DNA of 64,000 bases, taken from Sarcophilus harrisii (Eukaryota; Chordata; Mammalia; Dasyuromorphia; Dasyuridae). The stretch spans positions 78,287,896 to 78,351,895 of the forward strand of contig NC_045432.1 of the NCBI RefSeq assembly GCF_902635505.1. Direction: 5' to 3'. This document shows positions 21,195-32,579 of the stretch, piece after piece. Each line of letters starts with the position of its first letter. The stretch's first letter is position 1. The notes under the pieces were generated by a model. The model worked only from the letters and a program-made list of their open reading frames with translations, was not told where the DNA came from and did no database searches. Both the position numbers and the translations under genes were made by a program.

Positions 21195-22005
21195 TGCGGG
21201 GTGTCCCTTCTCCCCTTTCTCCCATTTCCTCCTATGCTTCTCTCCCTCCCTCTGCTTCTTCCCTCTTCTCCCTTTCAGTCTGTCTCCAGTCTCTGGTGCA
21301 GTGTAGATAGAGAATGCTTCCTTTGTACCTGTTTCCCTATATCCCCCACTACTGTTGAAGCCCATCTTCTTGTGGGTGCTGTTCTCACCACTCTAGCGGG
21401 TGCTAGGTGGCTGTCTGAAGGCAGCTCGTTCTACATCGATAATTACTATGAAGCAAACAGGAGCATGGGAGGTGCTAATAACCTTCCAACTGGGGGCCAC
21501 CCCAAAGGAGGTGAGGAAGTAGGCCATACATAGTCTGCAGGGGGCACTAGCCCCGACCCTCTGATTCCCCCAGACCCACGTGAAGCCCTTCTTCTCAATT
21601 TGGGGTCCAAAAAAATCTGGTGTCCAAGGGAGCCGGCCCCCCCTTTCTGGAGGAGCGGCCGCAAGCTTGCTGGGTCACCAGCAGAGTTCCCAAAGAGTCA
21701 GTGGATCCAGAATGAGGACAGTGACCGGCCCACTGAGGCCACAACTGGGGTATTAGGTCAAGTTTTAGACTTCCTGATTTGAGATGTCCAGAGGAGGGGT
21801 GACCAGGGTGGGGAGGGGACCTTGAGGCCACACTCTGGGGGTGGACGGGGCCGGGGGGGGGGAACTGGAGGCTGACACAGACAGGCCGTGGCAGGGAGGG
21901 ATCATGATGATCACCATAAAATATTTGAATATTTGAAGGGTTGTCATGGGGAAAGACGGATGAGAATCATGTTGCTCAGCCCCTGGGCCCCCCGACGGAT
22001 GGAAG
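21195..22005. other. CLCN5: Unassigned intron DNA
   Basis: A short CT-rich patch (21205-21290) and a G run near 21850 are present. No exon or confidently named repeat is visible. Confidence 0.4.
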
Positions 22006-22014
22006 CTGGAGGCC

Positions 22015-22130
22015 GATTTTGGCTCCATAGGAGGAAAATGTTCCTAACAATTAGAGCTGTCTAGCGATGGAATGGGCTGCTTGGGGAGGGAGAGTTCCGT
22101 CCCTGGAAGTCTTCAAGAGCCGAGATGGCT
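22015..22130 (+). mobile_element. CR1/L3-like LINE 3' region
   Basis: 'TTCCTAACAATTAGAGCTGT', 'GATGGAATGGGCTGCTTGGG' and 'CCCTGGAAGTCTTCAAGAG' form a well-known phrase of CR1/L3-type repeats in amniotes. A short (GGCT)n run follows at 22127-22147. Confidence 0.6.
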
Positions 22131-22361
22131 GGCTGGCTGGCTGGCTGAGCTCTGGCTGGGGCTCCGGGCCTGGCTTGGCGGAGGGCCCCAACTTAGGGGA
22201 GGGGTTCTGGAAGCAGGTGTTGGTGACGCTTTCCTGATCCCTAGCTTGGTGAGGAGGGGACAGGCTGAAGCTGGCCCACCCTGCCCTATCCACAGGAGCT
22301 AGGTGTTCTCTAATGGGGCACCACCAAATTGGCTCCATTTCTGCTTGCAAATATGGCACTC

Positions 22362-22402
22362 TGTGTGTGTGTGTGTGTGTGTGTGCGCACGTGTGTGTGA
22401 GA
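22362..22402. repeat. (GT)n microsatellite
   Basis: TG/GT repeat with a GTGCGCACGTG interruption. Confidence 0.9.
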
Positions 22403-22998
22403 TGTGGCCGATTTTTCCAAAGAAATACAATGAGCCTAAACAGAGGTAGTGACTTCAGGGGAATTTGTAACCCTGCTTCCAAGAATTTGCCTGGAGAATT
22501 AGGGATGGGGAGTGAATCTGGGTCAGTTTGTTAAATGGTGAAAAAAACATCCTTTCTCTTGTAACTAATCAGATTTCCCCCCTCCTCCACAGATATTGCT
22601 CCCATCTCAGTTGGCCTGTGCTTGCTTTGTACTTGGGGCTCCTGGCAGAAAATACCGTTTGTGTGTTTGATATGCTGGGTAGGAATAGTAACTAGCCAGG
22701 GCTATGAGCCCTGTGGCCGGAAAGGTGTTTCTAGAAAGTGAGACAGTTGGGCCAGAGGGGCTGGATTTTAGCCATCCCCTTGGATTTTCTGATCCTATTT
22801 GCTTGGGGACAGTGAGGCAGGGCTGTTTGTTTTGGGGTCATGTTCTCCCAAGCAGTGTTCTGCAGCCCTTCCCAGAGGGCTCCAGAAGAGGGGAAGCTCT
22901 CGATGCTAATCCGAAGTCCACATTTTATATTTATCAGATCCTTCTTAAGTATAGCCGTGAGAAGGATATTTTTTTCTCTTTTGTTCTCCATGTGGTCT

Positions 22999-23155
22999 CC
23001 CTTTTTGCTGGGGCTGCTCTGTGTGTCCCCGAATTTTGTCCCCCTTTTTGCTGGGAGTGCTCCGTGTATCCCCGAATGTTTCCCTTTTTGCTAGGGGTGC
23101 TCCATGTATCCCTGAATGTTTCCCTTTTTGCTAGGGGTGCTCCGTGTATCCCCGA
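22999..23155. repeat. 40-bp minisatellite, about four copies
   Basis: Copies start at 22999, 23042, 23082 and 23122. Each begins CCCTTTTTGCT, continues GGTGCTCCGTGTATCCCCGA with small changes, and spacing is 43, 40 and 40 bp. The last copy degenerates into CGAGACATCTCC. A 219-codon open frame spans it, but a 40-bp unit does not preserve a reading frame and no protein motif is present. Confidence 0.85.
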
Positions 23156-23159
23156 GACA

Positions 23160-24830
23160 TCTCCAGGTGGGCTGACAGTTGTCTCACTATATTACAAGTC
23201 CAAATTCGCTTTGGAACCCTATTCTAGGTCACTTCACATAAATAGCCCATTGCCGGGGAGAAGCCTGTTGTCCGAAGACTTAATAAGTGGACTTTGGCTA
23301 GAACAGTTTAGCCTGTTCTCCTTTGACCTTTTGATACTGACGTATCCAAACTATATCGTCTAAAATGGCTGGAAATCTGACATTCTCAAAACAAATGCTT
23401 GCTGTGGGGAGGCTTGGCCGGGCTGGGCTGGACCGGACCAGCCCCGGCTGGCCTCCTGGAAACTTGGTGTACTCAAATGAACTGAGGCTCCAAGGCTGGA
23501 AAAACCTGCTGGGAGCCCATTCAGATGTGGACATTTCCAGTCCCTCTTGGCAGCCACATTTTCATTAGGAAAACGAGGCAGGCAATTAATAATGGTGATT
23601 CATGGCCTTTACTTGGAATTGGGAAAGAAAAACAGAATTTTGTTTTAATCTTTATTTCATATGTTAAGGAGTAGGTGTTCACCATAGCATTCTCCGTTAG
23701 CCTTGGATTCTGGGTAGTAGGCCGGACTGGGGGCGGCAAGGGTAGGGCCCCCTTGCTTTTCCTCTCGTTAGAAGCAGATGGGGCTGCCCCCCACCTGAAG
23801 GAAGATGGGCTAGTGGGGAGGGAACTGGGAGCAGGGAAGCTCTAAGTTGGGGTCTTGCCTCTCACACCTACTGACTGCAAGTCCCTTTACTTTGTGCTCA
23901 ACGGCTCAGTTGATGGTGCCGCCCCACCTTGGTAGAGGGAGTTTCCACTCCTGGGAGTTCCCTCTCCTAAAGAAATCCCATCTAAATCCCATCTCTGGTG
24001 GAGGTGAGGTTCCCTCCAGGGCAAGTACAGAAGAATGACTTGGGAGTCACAGTGAGGGGCTTGGCTGAAACCCCAGGGTTGTCTTCATTCTCTAGGGCTT
24101 TTGGCTTTTAAAGCGGCCTTTCTGCTGAGGCTTCTGGTCCCCTGCTCAGAATCAGGTTGTTAAGTAATTTAAGCTAGAAGTGAATGAAAATGACAATGGC
24201 ATTTCCCCCATCTGACTTCACAGAAGTCTGAAATCTTTCCACGGAGCCTAAGGGGCTGCGCACTTGGGCCCACAGCGGGAGACTCTTGCCATGGCAAAGA
24301 CGCTCAGATTTTTGGGTTTCCTTGCATGCATGTCTTGCAAGCATTCCTTGGGACCTTATGTCTTGGGACCTAGCACTATGGGCCACCCGTGGTAAAGGGA
24401 GCTGGGAGCTGTATGGTGCCTCCAGACAAGACAATGAGGCGGCAGCAGCCATAGTGCCAAGGACCAAGCAGGGCTGGGGGTGAACCTCACCTGTGTCCCT
24501 GTGTCATCCCCTGCAGCCCAGATGTTCCTTCAGCCCCATTCCTGCCCTTGGCACACAGTACCCACTGCCTGCTTGGGCTTAGCCACCCCGATTCCCTCTT
24601 CCCAACATCCCTCTTTCGGTTGAGGCTACCGGCATCGTCCAGGTCGCTCTGGTAGTGACTGCCTAGTGCCCTGGAACTTCCTTCTCTCACACTTGGGTAA
24701 GGCTGAGCAGTTGCCATGGCCGCGGGTTCTGTTAGGCTCCTTCAGTTCTATTCCCTAGGCCTTTGTCCTGGGGCATACTCTCCTGACTTCTTGTCCAGAT
24801 GAAGGGGATAGCTTCCTAGAATGGATCAGA
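23160..24830. other. CLCN5: Unassigned intron DNA
   Basis: No repeat or exon confidently recognised. Confidence 0.4.
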
Positions 24831-24834
24831 TGTA

Positions 24835-24965
24835 CTTAGCGGCTGGAAGAGCCACATTCAAATCCCACTGTGACCCTGATTAACTTGGGGACCTTGAATG
24901 AGGCAGAAGCCACTTCCTTCCTTTTTCAGGTAAGGCTGTGAAGGCCCTTCCAGCTCAGATTTCTT
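24835..24965 (+). mobile_element. MIR-like SINE, decayed
   Basis: 'AGCCACATTCAAATCCCACT' followed by 'GGAAGGCCCTTCCAGCTCAG'-like text matches a MIR body with deletions. Confidence 0.4.
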
Positions 24966-25164
24966 GTCCTAGGAACTTTCCAGGGCACGGCCGACCCGAC
25001 CACTTTTACTGATCACTAGCCCACAACTCGAACCCTCACGGTCGGGGAATTTCCGTGGGCCCGGAGCCTTACCAGGTTTCCTACGGGCTAAGATCTGTGT
25101 GGAATCTTGACTTCCTTTTATTGTCTTCCTTTTGCCACCGAGGCCCCTCCCCTCATACTTGTTT

Positions 25165-25300
25165 CTGCCAGGCTGGACCAGAATTCAAATCCTGCCATAG
25201 ACACAGGTTCGCTCTGTGACTCTGGGTAACTCATTAAACCTGGCTTCCCCATTGTGATGAGGCTCAAATGAGGTCATCTTGTAAATGTTTTGTGACCCTT
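25165..25300 (+). mobile_element. MIR SINE fragment
   Basis: 'AGAATTCAAATCCTGCCATA', 'CTCTGTGACTCTGGGTAACT' and 'CATTAAACCTGGCTTCCCCA' follow MIR order. Confidence 0.65.
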
Positions 25301-25564
25301 GAAAATACAAGCTGCTCCTACCCCACCCTTTCTTCCCCTCTCTGTGTCTCTCTCTCACATGCTACCTCCATTATCATTCTTCTCCTTTTTGCTGTCATCC
25401 TCTGGCCTACCTGACTTGTCAGTTCCTGTGGGTGGTAAGGTCACCAGTTCATTCATCTGGGGGGTCAGAGGCCCGCTAGCCTTCCCATCTGCCCCATCTG
25501 GCTATACCCTGAGGCCATGCGCTCTTAGGACCTAGAGCTGGCTGGTTTTTGTTTCCTTCTCCCT

Positions 25565-25690
25565 CACTTTGATCACGGGCTCCTTGAGAGGAGAAATAAT
25601 CTTGGTTTTTCTCTTTGGTTCTCAGATGCTTGCTTAGCACATCGCTTGGCACAGAAGAAGGAAATCAATTTTCATTCATTCATTATTGGA
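25565..25690 (+). mobile_element. L2 LINE 3' terminus
   Basis: 'GGGCTCCTTGAGAGGAGAAA', 'TTGCTTAGCACATCGCTTGG' and 'CACAGAAGAAGGAAATCAAT', then TTCATTCATTCATT, is the classical L2 3' end. Confidence 0.65.
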
Positions 25691-26604
25691 AAATGTTACA
25701 GAAGAGTCTGACTGGTACTCCTCCTCCCACCCCACCCCCCACCTTGGTTAGCCCCTGCCTCAGCATTTTGTTCTTTCTTGGGCTCTGTAAGAACAGTCCC
25801 CTAGGCCTTAGCAGCATCCCTTGCTGGTGTCGGACTTCCCGGACCCACTTGGCCAGTCTGCTCTGGAGTTGCTTGGGGGGAATGGGGCTGGGGGGGCTGT
25901 GATTCCCCGGCTCACTCTCGGCCTATGGGGAAGCCTCCTGATTTCATGGCCAGTTTGGGCCTGTTCTGTCCACATTCCAAGCTAATCCCTCGCCAGCTGC
26001 CCCCCTTCTAAGCCCCTTGACAAAGGGAAAGACAAGGAGGGCCAGTGTTCCCAGGTCCCTGAGCCCACCCTAGCTTACCCTCAGCTCGGCCTCCGACTTT
26101 GCCAGTCGACCCTTTCTTCTCCGAGCCCCTTGTAGATGGCTGCAGTATTTCTCTCTGGGTCTGGCTACAAGTACACACCACACACGAAGCTTTGAAAGCC
26201 CTTGTTGTCTGCCTTCGAAGGTTTTCTGAGCCTCGGGTCACGTGCGCCTTGAGGCTCCTGTTTCTTCTGGGCCCTAGCCATTCTTTTGTTGTACTCCTGG
26301 CTAGCTGGGTGCCCCCTTTCTACTTTTTGGAAGCTGTGTCCCATTGAGAGCTGAGCTCTCTGAGCAGCAGAACTTCCTGGCCTGGGTGGTGGAGGCTGCA
26401 GATGCTTTGGGTGTCTCCCTCTCATTTGTTGATGGGGCTGGAATTGTGTTCTCAGTTTCCCCACTAAAGCCTCGTGTTTCGCTTGGGCCAGCTCTCCCTT
26501 TTTGACCCTCAGGCCAGGGGACTGGATCTTGCTATTCAGTACTTTCCCTGAGCTCTAACAGACTTCTTTTCCTAAAGTCTAGAGTTTGTGGCCAAAGTGA
26601 GTGG

Positions 26605-26735
26605 GTTTGGAGCCAAAAGTCTTGGGTTCAGATCCTTAATCTGCTACTACTTACTGTCCTGATGACTGTGGGCTGCTCCCTTAATTTCTTGAGACTTGGT
26701 TTCTCTATCTATAAAATGGCAAAGTTGGATGGAAT
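26605..26735 (+). mobile_element. MIR SINE fragment
   Basis: 'GTCTTGGGTTCAGATCCTTA', 'GATGACTGTGGGCTGCTCCC' and 'TTTCTCTATCTATAAAATGG' match MIR. Confidence 0.65.
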
Positions 26736-27079
26736 CAGGAAGCCTTAATCTGGGCTCCAGGAACTTTTTTTTTCTCCTATTTTGATAGCTGGCTTAATAG
26801 AATAGGTTTCCCTTGTGATCCTGTTTTCTGCATTGATGTATTTTACTCCTGACCTCTGACTCAAATTGAGCATTTCCTCCCACTGTGAATACAGGCGCTT
26901 AACCTTGATTAGGAGGAGGGATCTAGAGGCTCCGTGATGCAACCAAGGCCTTCCAGGAGGCCTCTGAGCTCGCAACCCTGGCAAGGCCGGGATGGGGTCT
27001 CTGCCAACCCTGTTCCCAAGGCCTCCGGGAAGGCCTCAAAGAGTGCTGACCAAGGTATCCCAGGACCTGTTGGATGTTG

Positions 27080-27180
27080 GGCAGATCAGTTGACCTCGCT
27101 AGGCCTTAGTTTGCTCATCTCTGAACTGCATGGCTTGGACTAGGCCTCTGGCATCCCTCTTAACTGTAGATCTGTGATCC
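27080..27180 (+). mobile_element. MIR-type SINE 3' half
   Basis: 'GGGCAGATCAGTTGACCTCG', 'CTAGGCCTTAGTTTGCTCAT' and 'CTGTAGATCTGTGATCCTCT'. Confidence 0.6.
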
Positions 27181-27264
27181 TCTGTGCCTAGGGAAAGAAC
27201 AGCAGCTTTCCTCATTGCTTCCTCTGCCTCCCCAAAGTTGAAATTAGCACCCGATGTAGACAAT

Positions 27265-27440
27265 GTAAATCAACACATGCTGTGTTCACTTTTTTCCCTT
27301 TTTCTTATGTTTTTTTTCCTTCATGGTTTTTCCCCTTGGTTCTGATCTTTCTCTTCTAACATGATTCATAAAGAAATATATATTAAAAAAATTAATGTAC
27401 ATGTATAACCAGAAAAAAAGAAAGCAATAAAAAGGAGGCG
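27265..27440 (+). mobile_element. L1 LINE 3' UTR fragment
   Basis: 'CTAACATGATTCATAAAGAA' and 'TAATGTACATGTATAACCAG' match the 3' UTR of the L1 at 123-847, and it ends in an A-rich tail. Confidence 0.55.
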
Positions 27441-28475
27441 GGGGAGACATGAATGCCCCAGAGAATTCGGGGATTTCTCAGGTGCCCTGCTTCTAGCAGA
27501 ACGAGCCCCTCACACACACCTGGCTAATTCAAGTTCCCTCACATCGCTGGTCCCCCCTTCTGGGCCAGCGTTGTGCTCTTCAGGGAAAGCAGAGTCCGGT
27601 CCCTTCGTTTGGTTTTTCTGTCTGTAGCATGTTCCTGTAACCATTATTTAGCAGTAACCTAACTGCTCTCCACCGTGATTGTACCCGCTGTTTGAGGGTT
27701 TTTGTTTGGGCACCTACTGTCTTGACAGTCCTAGCCCCGTGACCCTTTGATTTGGGCCATTTCTATTGAACAAAGTGTCTCCTGTTCTCGCCACATGTCC
27801 AATCCGCCCAAGTCCCCGAGACACTGCCGCTGTTGGTACGGTGTTGAACCCGGCCTTACGCTTCATTTGCTTATCCTCAGCAGGTCAGGGTGCCATGTGA
27901 TACCAGCAGGCTCCATGGCGCCCCCCCCCCACCCCTGTTTCTTTCTGCCTGAATGCCAAGGTGGCCCTTTCCTTGAGCTGCTTTCTGACTGTAGTATCGT
28001 CATTTCACCGATTTTTGCAGATATTCTTCTTTCTTGCTCCAATTTCAGCTTCAGTCCCTCAGTGAGCTCAGTCTTCCATCTCCTACCAGACGCACTCTTT
28101 GTGTCCTCCGGGCCTGCCAGGAGCCCCTCTGCCCGCCTGTCGGCGATGGGGCAGAGTCTGCCCTTCCCTTCTCCTGGGCTCTCTCTGCTTCTTGCCCTGC
28201 AGAGAGCTCCTGGTGACACACGTGGCGTGGGTCCTACCCTCGGAGAGCTTACATCCTCTTGGGGAAACGACTCATGTCCACGTGAGCAGCCCCACGGAAG
28301 AGTGGGGATGAGGCTGGACGCTCCACTGACCTGCTTCCTGGGTACTTGGCAAGCTTCACACAAAGCAGCGTATGGCAGAGGTGGAATTGGAATCCGGGAC
28401 TTCTGCCTCCCAAAGCAGCTCTGCTCACTGTTTCATGTCATCTGTCATGGGTGTCCGCTCTGCCACGCTAGAGCT
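27441..28475. other. CLCN5: Unassigned intron DNA
   Basis: Includes a patch near 28225-28270 resembling the L2/MIR phrase 'GGAGAGCTTACATCCTCTTG'. A C run lies at 27919-27929. No exon is supported; a 266-codon open frame has no motif or codon signal. Confidence 0.4.
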
Positions 28476-28479
28476 CTGG

Positions 28480-29130
28480 GGGAGGGAGGCGCTAGGGGAA
28501 GAGAGGTTCCGCAAAAGCCTTGTGGAGGGAACAGTGGTGCTTGCTGAGCTGGAAGAAGTCTACAAAGGTGGCTTGGCACCCCATTGTGAAAGGCTTGAAA
28601 ATGCTCTTTAATATATGTTAAAGGTTCCTACTGGAAGCCACTGGGCTGGAGCCGCCTGAACAGGGGAGTGGTTTGGTCACATGGGTGCCTTAGAGCTGTC
28701 ACTTTGGTAGCTGGTTGGAGGATGGATTAGAGGCCCCCAAAGAGGAGGCTGTTGGCTTAGTCCGGTGAGAGGTGACCGCCTGTACCAGTGATGGGGTGCT
28801 GGCCATAGGGCTGGGAAGGGATGGAAGAGATCCTGCCCAGGTGAATCAGCCAGACTTGGGAACTGGGTTTCTGGGAGAGCAAGAAGTGGGGCGGGCAGGG
28901 GAGGATGAGGAGTTGGGAGCCTGGCAGGGTGATGGCCCCCGACAGTTAGGCAGCAGGGTGGACCCAGGAGGAAAGGTGAGATTTGTTTGGGGCATATTGG
29001 CCATGATGTATTTACGGGACATCTCATTGGAAACACAGCAGTTGGTGATGTGGGCCTTGAGCTCAGGAGAGAGCGGAGGGCCCTACGTAGAGATCTAGAA
29101 GCCGTCTGTGTAGGGGGTCCGAGGGAGAAG
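28480..29130 (-). mobile_element. L2-type LINE, antisense, long copy
   Basis: 'TGGAAGCCACTGGGCTGGAG', 'CAGGGGAGTGGTTTGGTCAC', 'GGAGGATGGATTAGAGGCCC' and 'GGGACATCTCATTGGAAACA' follow the antisense L2 order over about 600 bp. Confidence 0.65.
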
Positions 29131-30035
29131 AAAGCAAAGAGGGCCTAGGATGGAGCTTGCCATTCAGGCTTCCTGGCTTGGCCTGGAGGGATTAAAGATG
29201 GGATGATTCGGGTAGCCTGGAGGTGGCAGGGGCCACAAGCCAGTGCTCAAGCTTGTGTGGCTAAGGAAGCCACTCTAGTATGGTCCTGGCAGGGAAATGC
29301 TAAGTTCTGCCAAAGGCTTTGAACAGAAAGAAGCTGATTTGATTGGTGGGGAGGAGGGAGTCTGGCTGCCCATGGGAAAGAAACTAAAGCAACATCCTGG
29401 GGTGGGAAGAGCTATGACTGGCCAGGGCAGAGCTGAGACTCCTCAGGGCTTGTGGCCTATTTAGTGGACCGCCTGCCTGCCTCCTGTGAAGCTGTAGCCC
29501 CGCAGTTTGTGGATGTGGCCATCCGTGTATCCTAGGCCCAAGCAGCCTGCCCCAAGAGCAAAAGGATGTTCCTCAGGCCTGTCTGGACCCTTGGGGGCAT
29601 TTAGTGAACCAGGGTCCCAGGAATCTCTGCTGACTCCCACTCGGGGGTATGGTGGTCACTGAAACCAGGAAGTACCCAATCCCTTGTGTGCTCTCCCCTT
29701 TCTTATCAGATAGCAACTCATTGGGTCATTATGCCTCATGTGTCCAGGGAGAGCATCTGGCTACAACACTGAGCTTGTAGTTGGTTTTCCTGCACTTGAT
29801 GGTATTTTGGAAGCCAGAACAGGGTGAGACCCCTTTGGGCAATGGGGCAAGCGGGGTGATTGCACTGCCCGAACATTGGAACTGTTTATTTCACTACTTT
29901 TGTCTCCCATTGGCTGCTGGCTTATCTTGGGTAAAACTCAGTGAAGTTGATTAACCGGTTTGGTGACACAGAGCTGGCAGAATTCTGGGATCTGTTTCCT
30001 TGCTAGGCCGCGTGGCATGACTGGCTTGACTTTCT
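29131..30035. other. CLCN5: Unassigned intron DNA, possibly more L2
   Basis: 'CCAAAGGCTTTGAACAGAAA' near 29307 hints that decayed L2 continues. Nothing else recognised. Confidence 0.35.
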
Positions 30036-30039
30036 GGAA

Positions 30040-30635
30040 ATTTGCCTTTTTTCTTTCTTTTGTTCTCACTCTTTTTCTCTTTCTTTCCCTTTCTTTTTCT
30101 TCTTTCCTTCCTTTCCTTTCCTTTCTTTTTCTTCCTTTCTCTCTTTCCTTTCCTTTCTTTTCCCTCCCTCCCTCCCTCCTTCCCTTCCTTCCTTCCTTCC
30201 TCTCTCTTTCTTTCTCATTCTCTTTTTTCTCTCTCTTTCTTTTTCTCTCTTTCCCTTTCTTTTTTCTTTTCTTCCTTTACTTTCCTTTCTTTCTCTTCCT
30301 TTCTTCCTTTCCTTTCTTTTCCCTCCCTCCCTCCCTTCCTTCCTTCCTTTTTCTTTCTTTCTTCCTTCCCCTCTCTCTCTCTCTCTCTCTCTTTTTCTTC
30401 CTCTTTCTCTCTCTGTCTTTCTTTTTCCCTTCTTGCTTCCTTTCTCTTTCTCTTTTCCTTCCTTTCTTTTTTCTGTCTCTCTTTCTGTCTTTGTCTTTTT
30501 TCATTCCTTTTTCTTTCTCCTTTTCTTTCTTTTTGTCTTTCTTCTTCTTTCTCTCTCCTTTCTTTCTCTCTTCTCTTTCCCTCCCTCCTTCCTTTCTCCC
30601 TCCTTCCCTCCTTCCTTCCTTCCTTTTTATTTTTT
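30040..30635 (+). repeat. 0.6-kb polypyrimidine tract
   Basis: CTTT, TTCC and CCCT words with (CCCT)n and (TTCC)n blocks. Pyrimidines are again on the sense strand of CLCN5. Open frames through it are compositional artefacts. Confidence 0.95.
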
Positions 30636-30810
30636 GTCTACCACAGTCCTCAAAGCCTGAGGATACGTAGCTTCCCGTTAAGTAGATGGTAAATTATTCC
30701 TTAAACTAAATGAGAATTCTCTTCAGTAGAGCCTGCCTGGAGCAACCGAGCTGCTTCTCTTAAAATCAAATTAACTTTCTTTTTGAGGTGGCTGCCACTG
30801 GAGGCACTAT

Positions 30811-30826
30811 GGGGGGGGGGGGGGGG
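30811..30826 (+). repeat. G16 homopolymer
   Basis: Sixteen consecutive G after CACTAT. Its length is prone to sequencing error. Confidence 0.9.
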
Positions 30827-30924
30827 AATCACTTCTGACAAGGAAACCTCATTAGTTTCAAATCGGTGCTAAGGGAGGGCTCTCCACTCTGGAGGAGCCT
30901 TCAGGATAATCGGGCTTCCCTCTC

Positions 30925-31050
30925 TTAGTGTGCAGCTTTACTTAAGCTCCACTTTGGGAACAAGGACTGGCTTTTGCCTCTTTCTGTATCTACAATACTC
31001 AGTATACTGAGGAGCTTAAGAAATACTTAATAACTGACTATCCAGGAAAA
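30925..31050 (+). mobile_element. L2 LINE 3' terminus
   Basis: 'AAGCTCCACTTTGGGAACAA', 'GGACTGGCTTTTGCCTCTTT' and 'TTAAGAAATACTTAATAACT' match the L2 end. Confidence 0.6.
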
Positions 31051-31229
31051 AAGCTTCCTAATGAGGGGAGCTGGAACCGAACGACAGGGATTCTGGGAGT
31101 CTGGGATGAGGAGGGAAGGAAGAAGGGCCTGCCTGGCCAGAGGTCCAGTGTAGGGACTAGCTCAAGGCCGGTGTGCTTTTATCATATGCCTATGATGCGG
31201 CTGGAATAGAGAACATATAAAGGGAAGTT

Positions 31230-31460
31230 CTGGCCACGTGCTTTGAGTTGAGCTTGCTATGGGACATCCAGGAGAAGATGTTCAGCTTCCACTTGGTGAT
31301 GGAAGATTGGAGTTGAGGTGAGACAGTCGAGCTGTACATCGAGATTTGAACAGAGATGCTACTTGAACCCGCAAGAGCTGACTAATTCTCTAAAAGAGAG
31401 AGGAGGGCCCAGGCTGAGCCTTGGGAAATACCCATGCTGAGGCAGGTCATGGATGATTAT
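31230..31460 (-). mobile_element. L2-type fragment, antisense
   Basis: 'GGGCCCAGGCTGAGCCTTGG' then GAAATACCC corresponds to the antisense L2 phrase '..CCAAGGACTGAGCCCTGGGGCACTCC'. Confidence 0.5.
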
Positions 31461-31489
31461 CAATCCAGTCATCATCCATCAACAAATTT

Positions 31490-31740
31490 GACCATGGGCA
31501 ACTTGGTGGTAAAATGAGAGGATTGAACTTCTGACCTCTAAGGCCCTGTTCAGCTCTACAGCTATAATCCTGTGATCTTATGAAGAAGCCTTTGTTAAAC
31601 ACCTGCCAGAGTAGGTGCTAGGTGCCAGGGCCCCAAAAACAAAGATCAGGAAAGGTCTCATGAGATTCTGCGAGGTGGAGGTGAGGAGGGAGGACCTGCC
31701 AGTGCAAAGGCAGGGAGATGGGAAATAGAGTCTGGAGGGA
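31490..31740. mobile_element. SINE tail followed by L2/MIR-like piece
   Basis: 'CTCTAAGGCCCTGTTCAGCT' and 'CTACAGCTATAATCCTGTGA' (31536-31576) match a therian SINE tail. 'GGTGCTAGGTGCCAGGGCCC' follows, resembling an antisense L2 head. Confidence 0.45.
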
Positions 31741-32084
31741 TGCTAAAAGTACCAGCTTCTTCCCTGACGCTCCATCCCTCTTAGGTCCCTTAGCACCAGA
31801 AGTTCAGCCCGAATGTGATTATTTGACTTCGGGAGGGGTCACCTCTCAGTCCCAAGAGTCTTGGTGTGACTGAGTGTGCTTGGCTTCCTACAGGCATCCA
31901 TTTAGCTGTGATTAGCTCGTGGCAGGGCGGGGAGCTTGTCCCAAGACCGGCAGCTGTGTTGGCATTGTCAAGCTCCCATTGGTTCAAAACTAGAATGAGC
32001 CTGTGACCTCACAGCAAGGACCGCTTCATTTTTGCCCTTGTTGCTCTAGCAATTGTGGGCTCTTAAACACATGTTGAGTGTTTA

Positions 32085-32250
32085 GAGCTGGAAGGACCTT
32101 TAGGGGTCATCAAGTCTGTTCCTTCAATTTACTGAACATGGAACTGAGGCCCAGAATGGGCCCAAGATTTCAGAGATTGCAAATTGCCAAGGTGAGATTT
32201 AAACCAGGGGCTTCTGTCCCCACATCTAGTGCTTCTCGCTCACGTCAACT
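32085..32250 (-). mobile_element. MIR SINE, antisense
   Basis: 'AGAGCTGGAAGGACCTTTAG', 'GGGTCATCAAGTCTGTTCCT', 'GAACATGGAACTGAGGCCCA' and 'GAGATTTAAACCAGGGGCTT' follow antisense MIR order. Confidence 0.7.
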
Positions 32251-32579
32251 GAGGTATTCCCAACATAGTGTGTACCTCCACGCTAAGCTCCCACTTAATG
32301 AGCAGGGAGAGAACTGGGGAAACTGTTGCGAATTCTTGTTCGGGATCCAGAAATGTGAGCCAAGGATTTAGAGATGGCCTCTTCTGAAAACTCCCATCTG
32401 CACACATCTGGACACATTCATAGATCATGAGGACTTTTCTCAAGAAGTTGCTCTCTTGGCCCTCGGAGCAGGCCGGAGAATTCAGCCCTTGCCGAGGGAA
32501 GGTTCCCCCCAGTGTATAGACAGATGTTCTTAAGCTGCTTATGAATTGCTCCAGCGTGGACACAATGGATTTTTCTTGT

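Noticed and set aside
22704-23363. 219-codon open frame
   Set aside because: It spans a 40-bp minisatellite whose unit is not a multiple of three, and no domain is recognisable.
25816-25836. CATCCCTTGCTGGTG, similar to miR-188-5p
   Set aside because: No matching star arm nearby, and similarity ends after about 15 bases.
27747-28547. 266-codon open frame
   Set aside because: No start context, motif or splice structure, and part is repeat-like DNA.
29960-30692. Open frames of 216-236 codons
   Set aside because: They read through the 30-kb polypyrimidine tract and have no protein motif.
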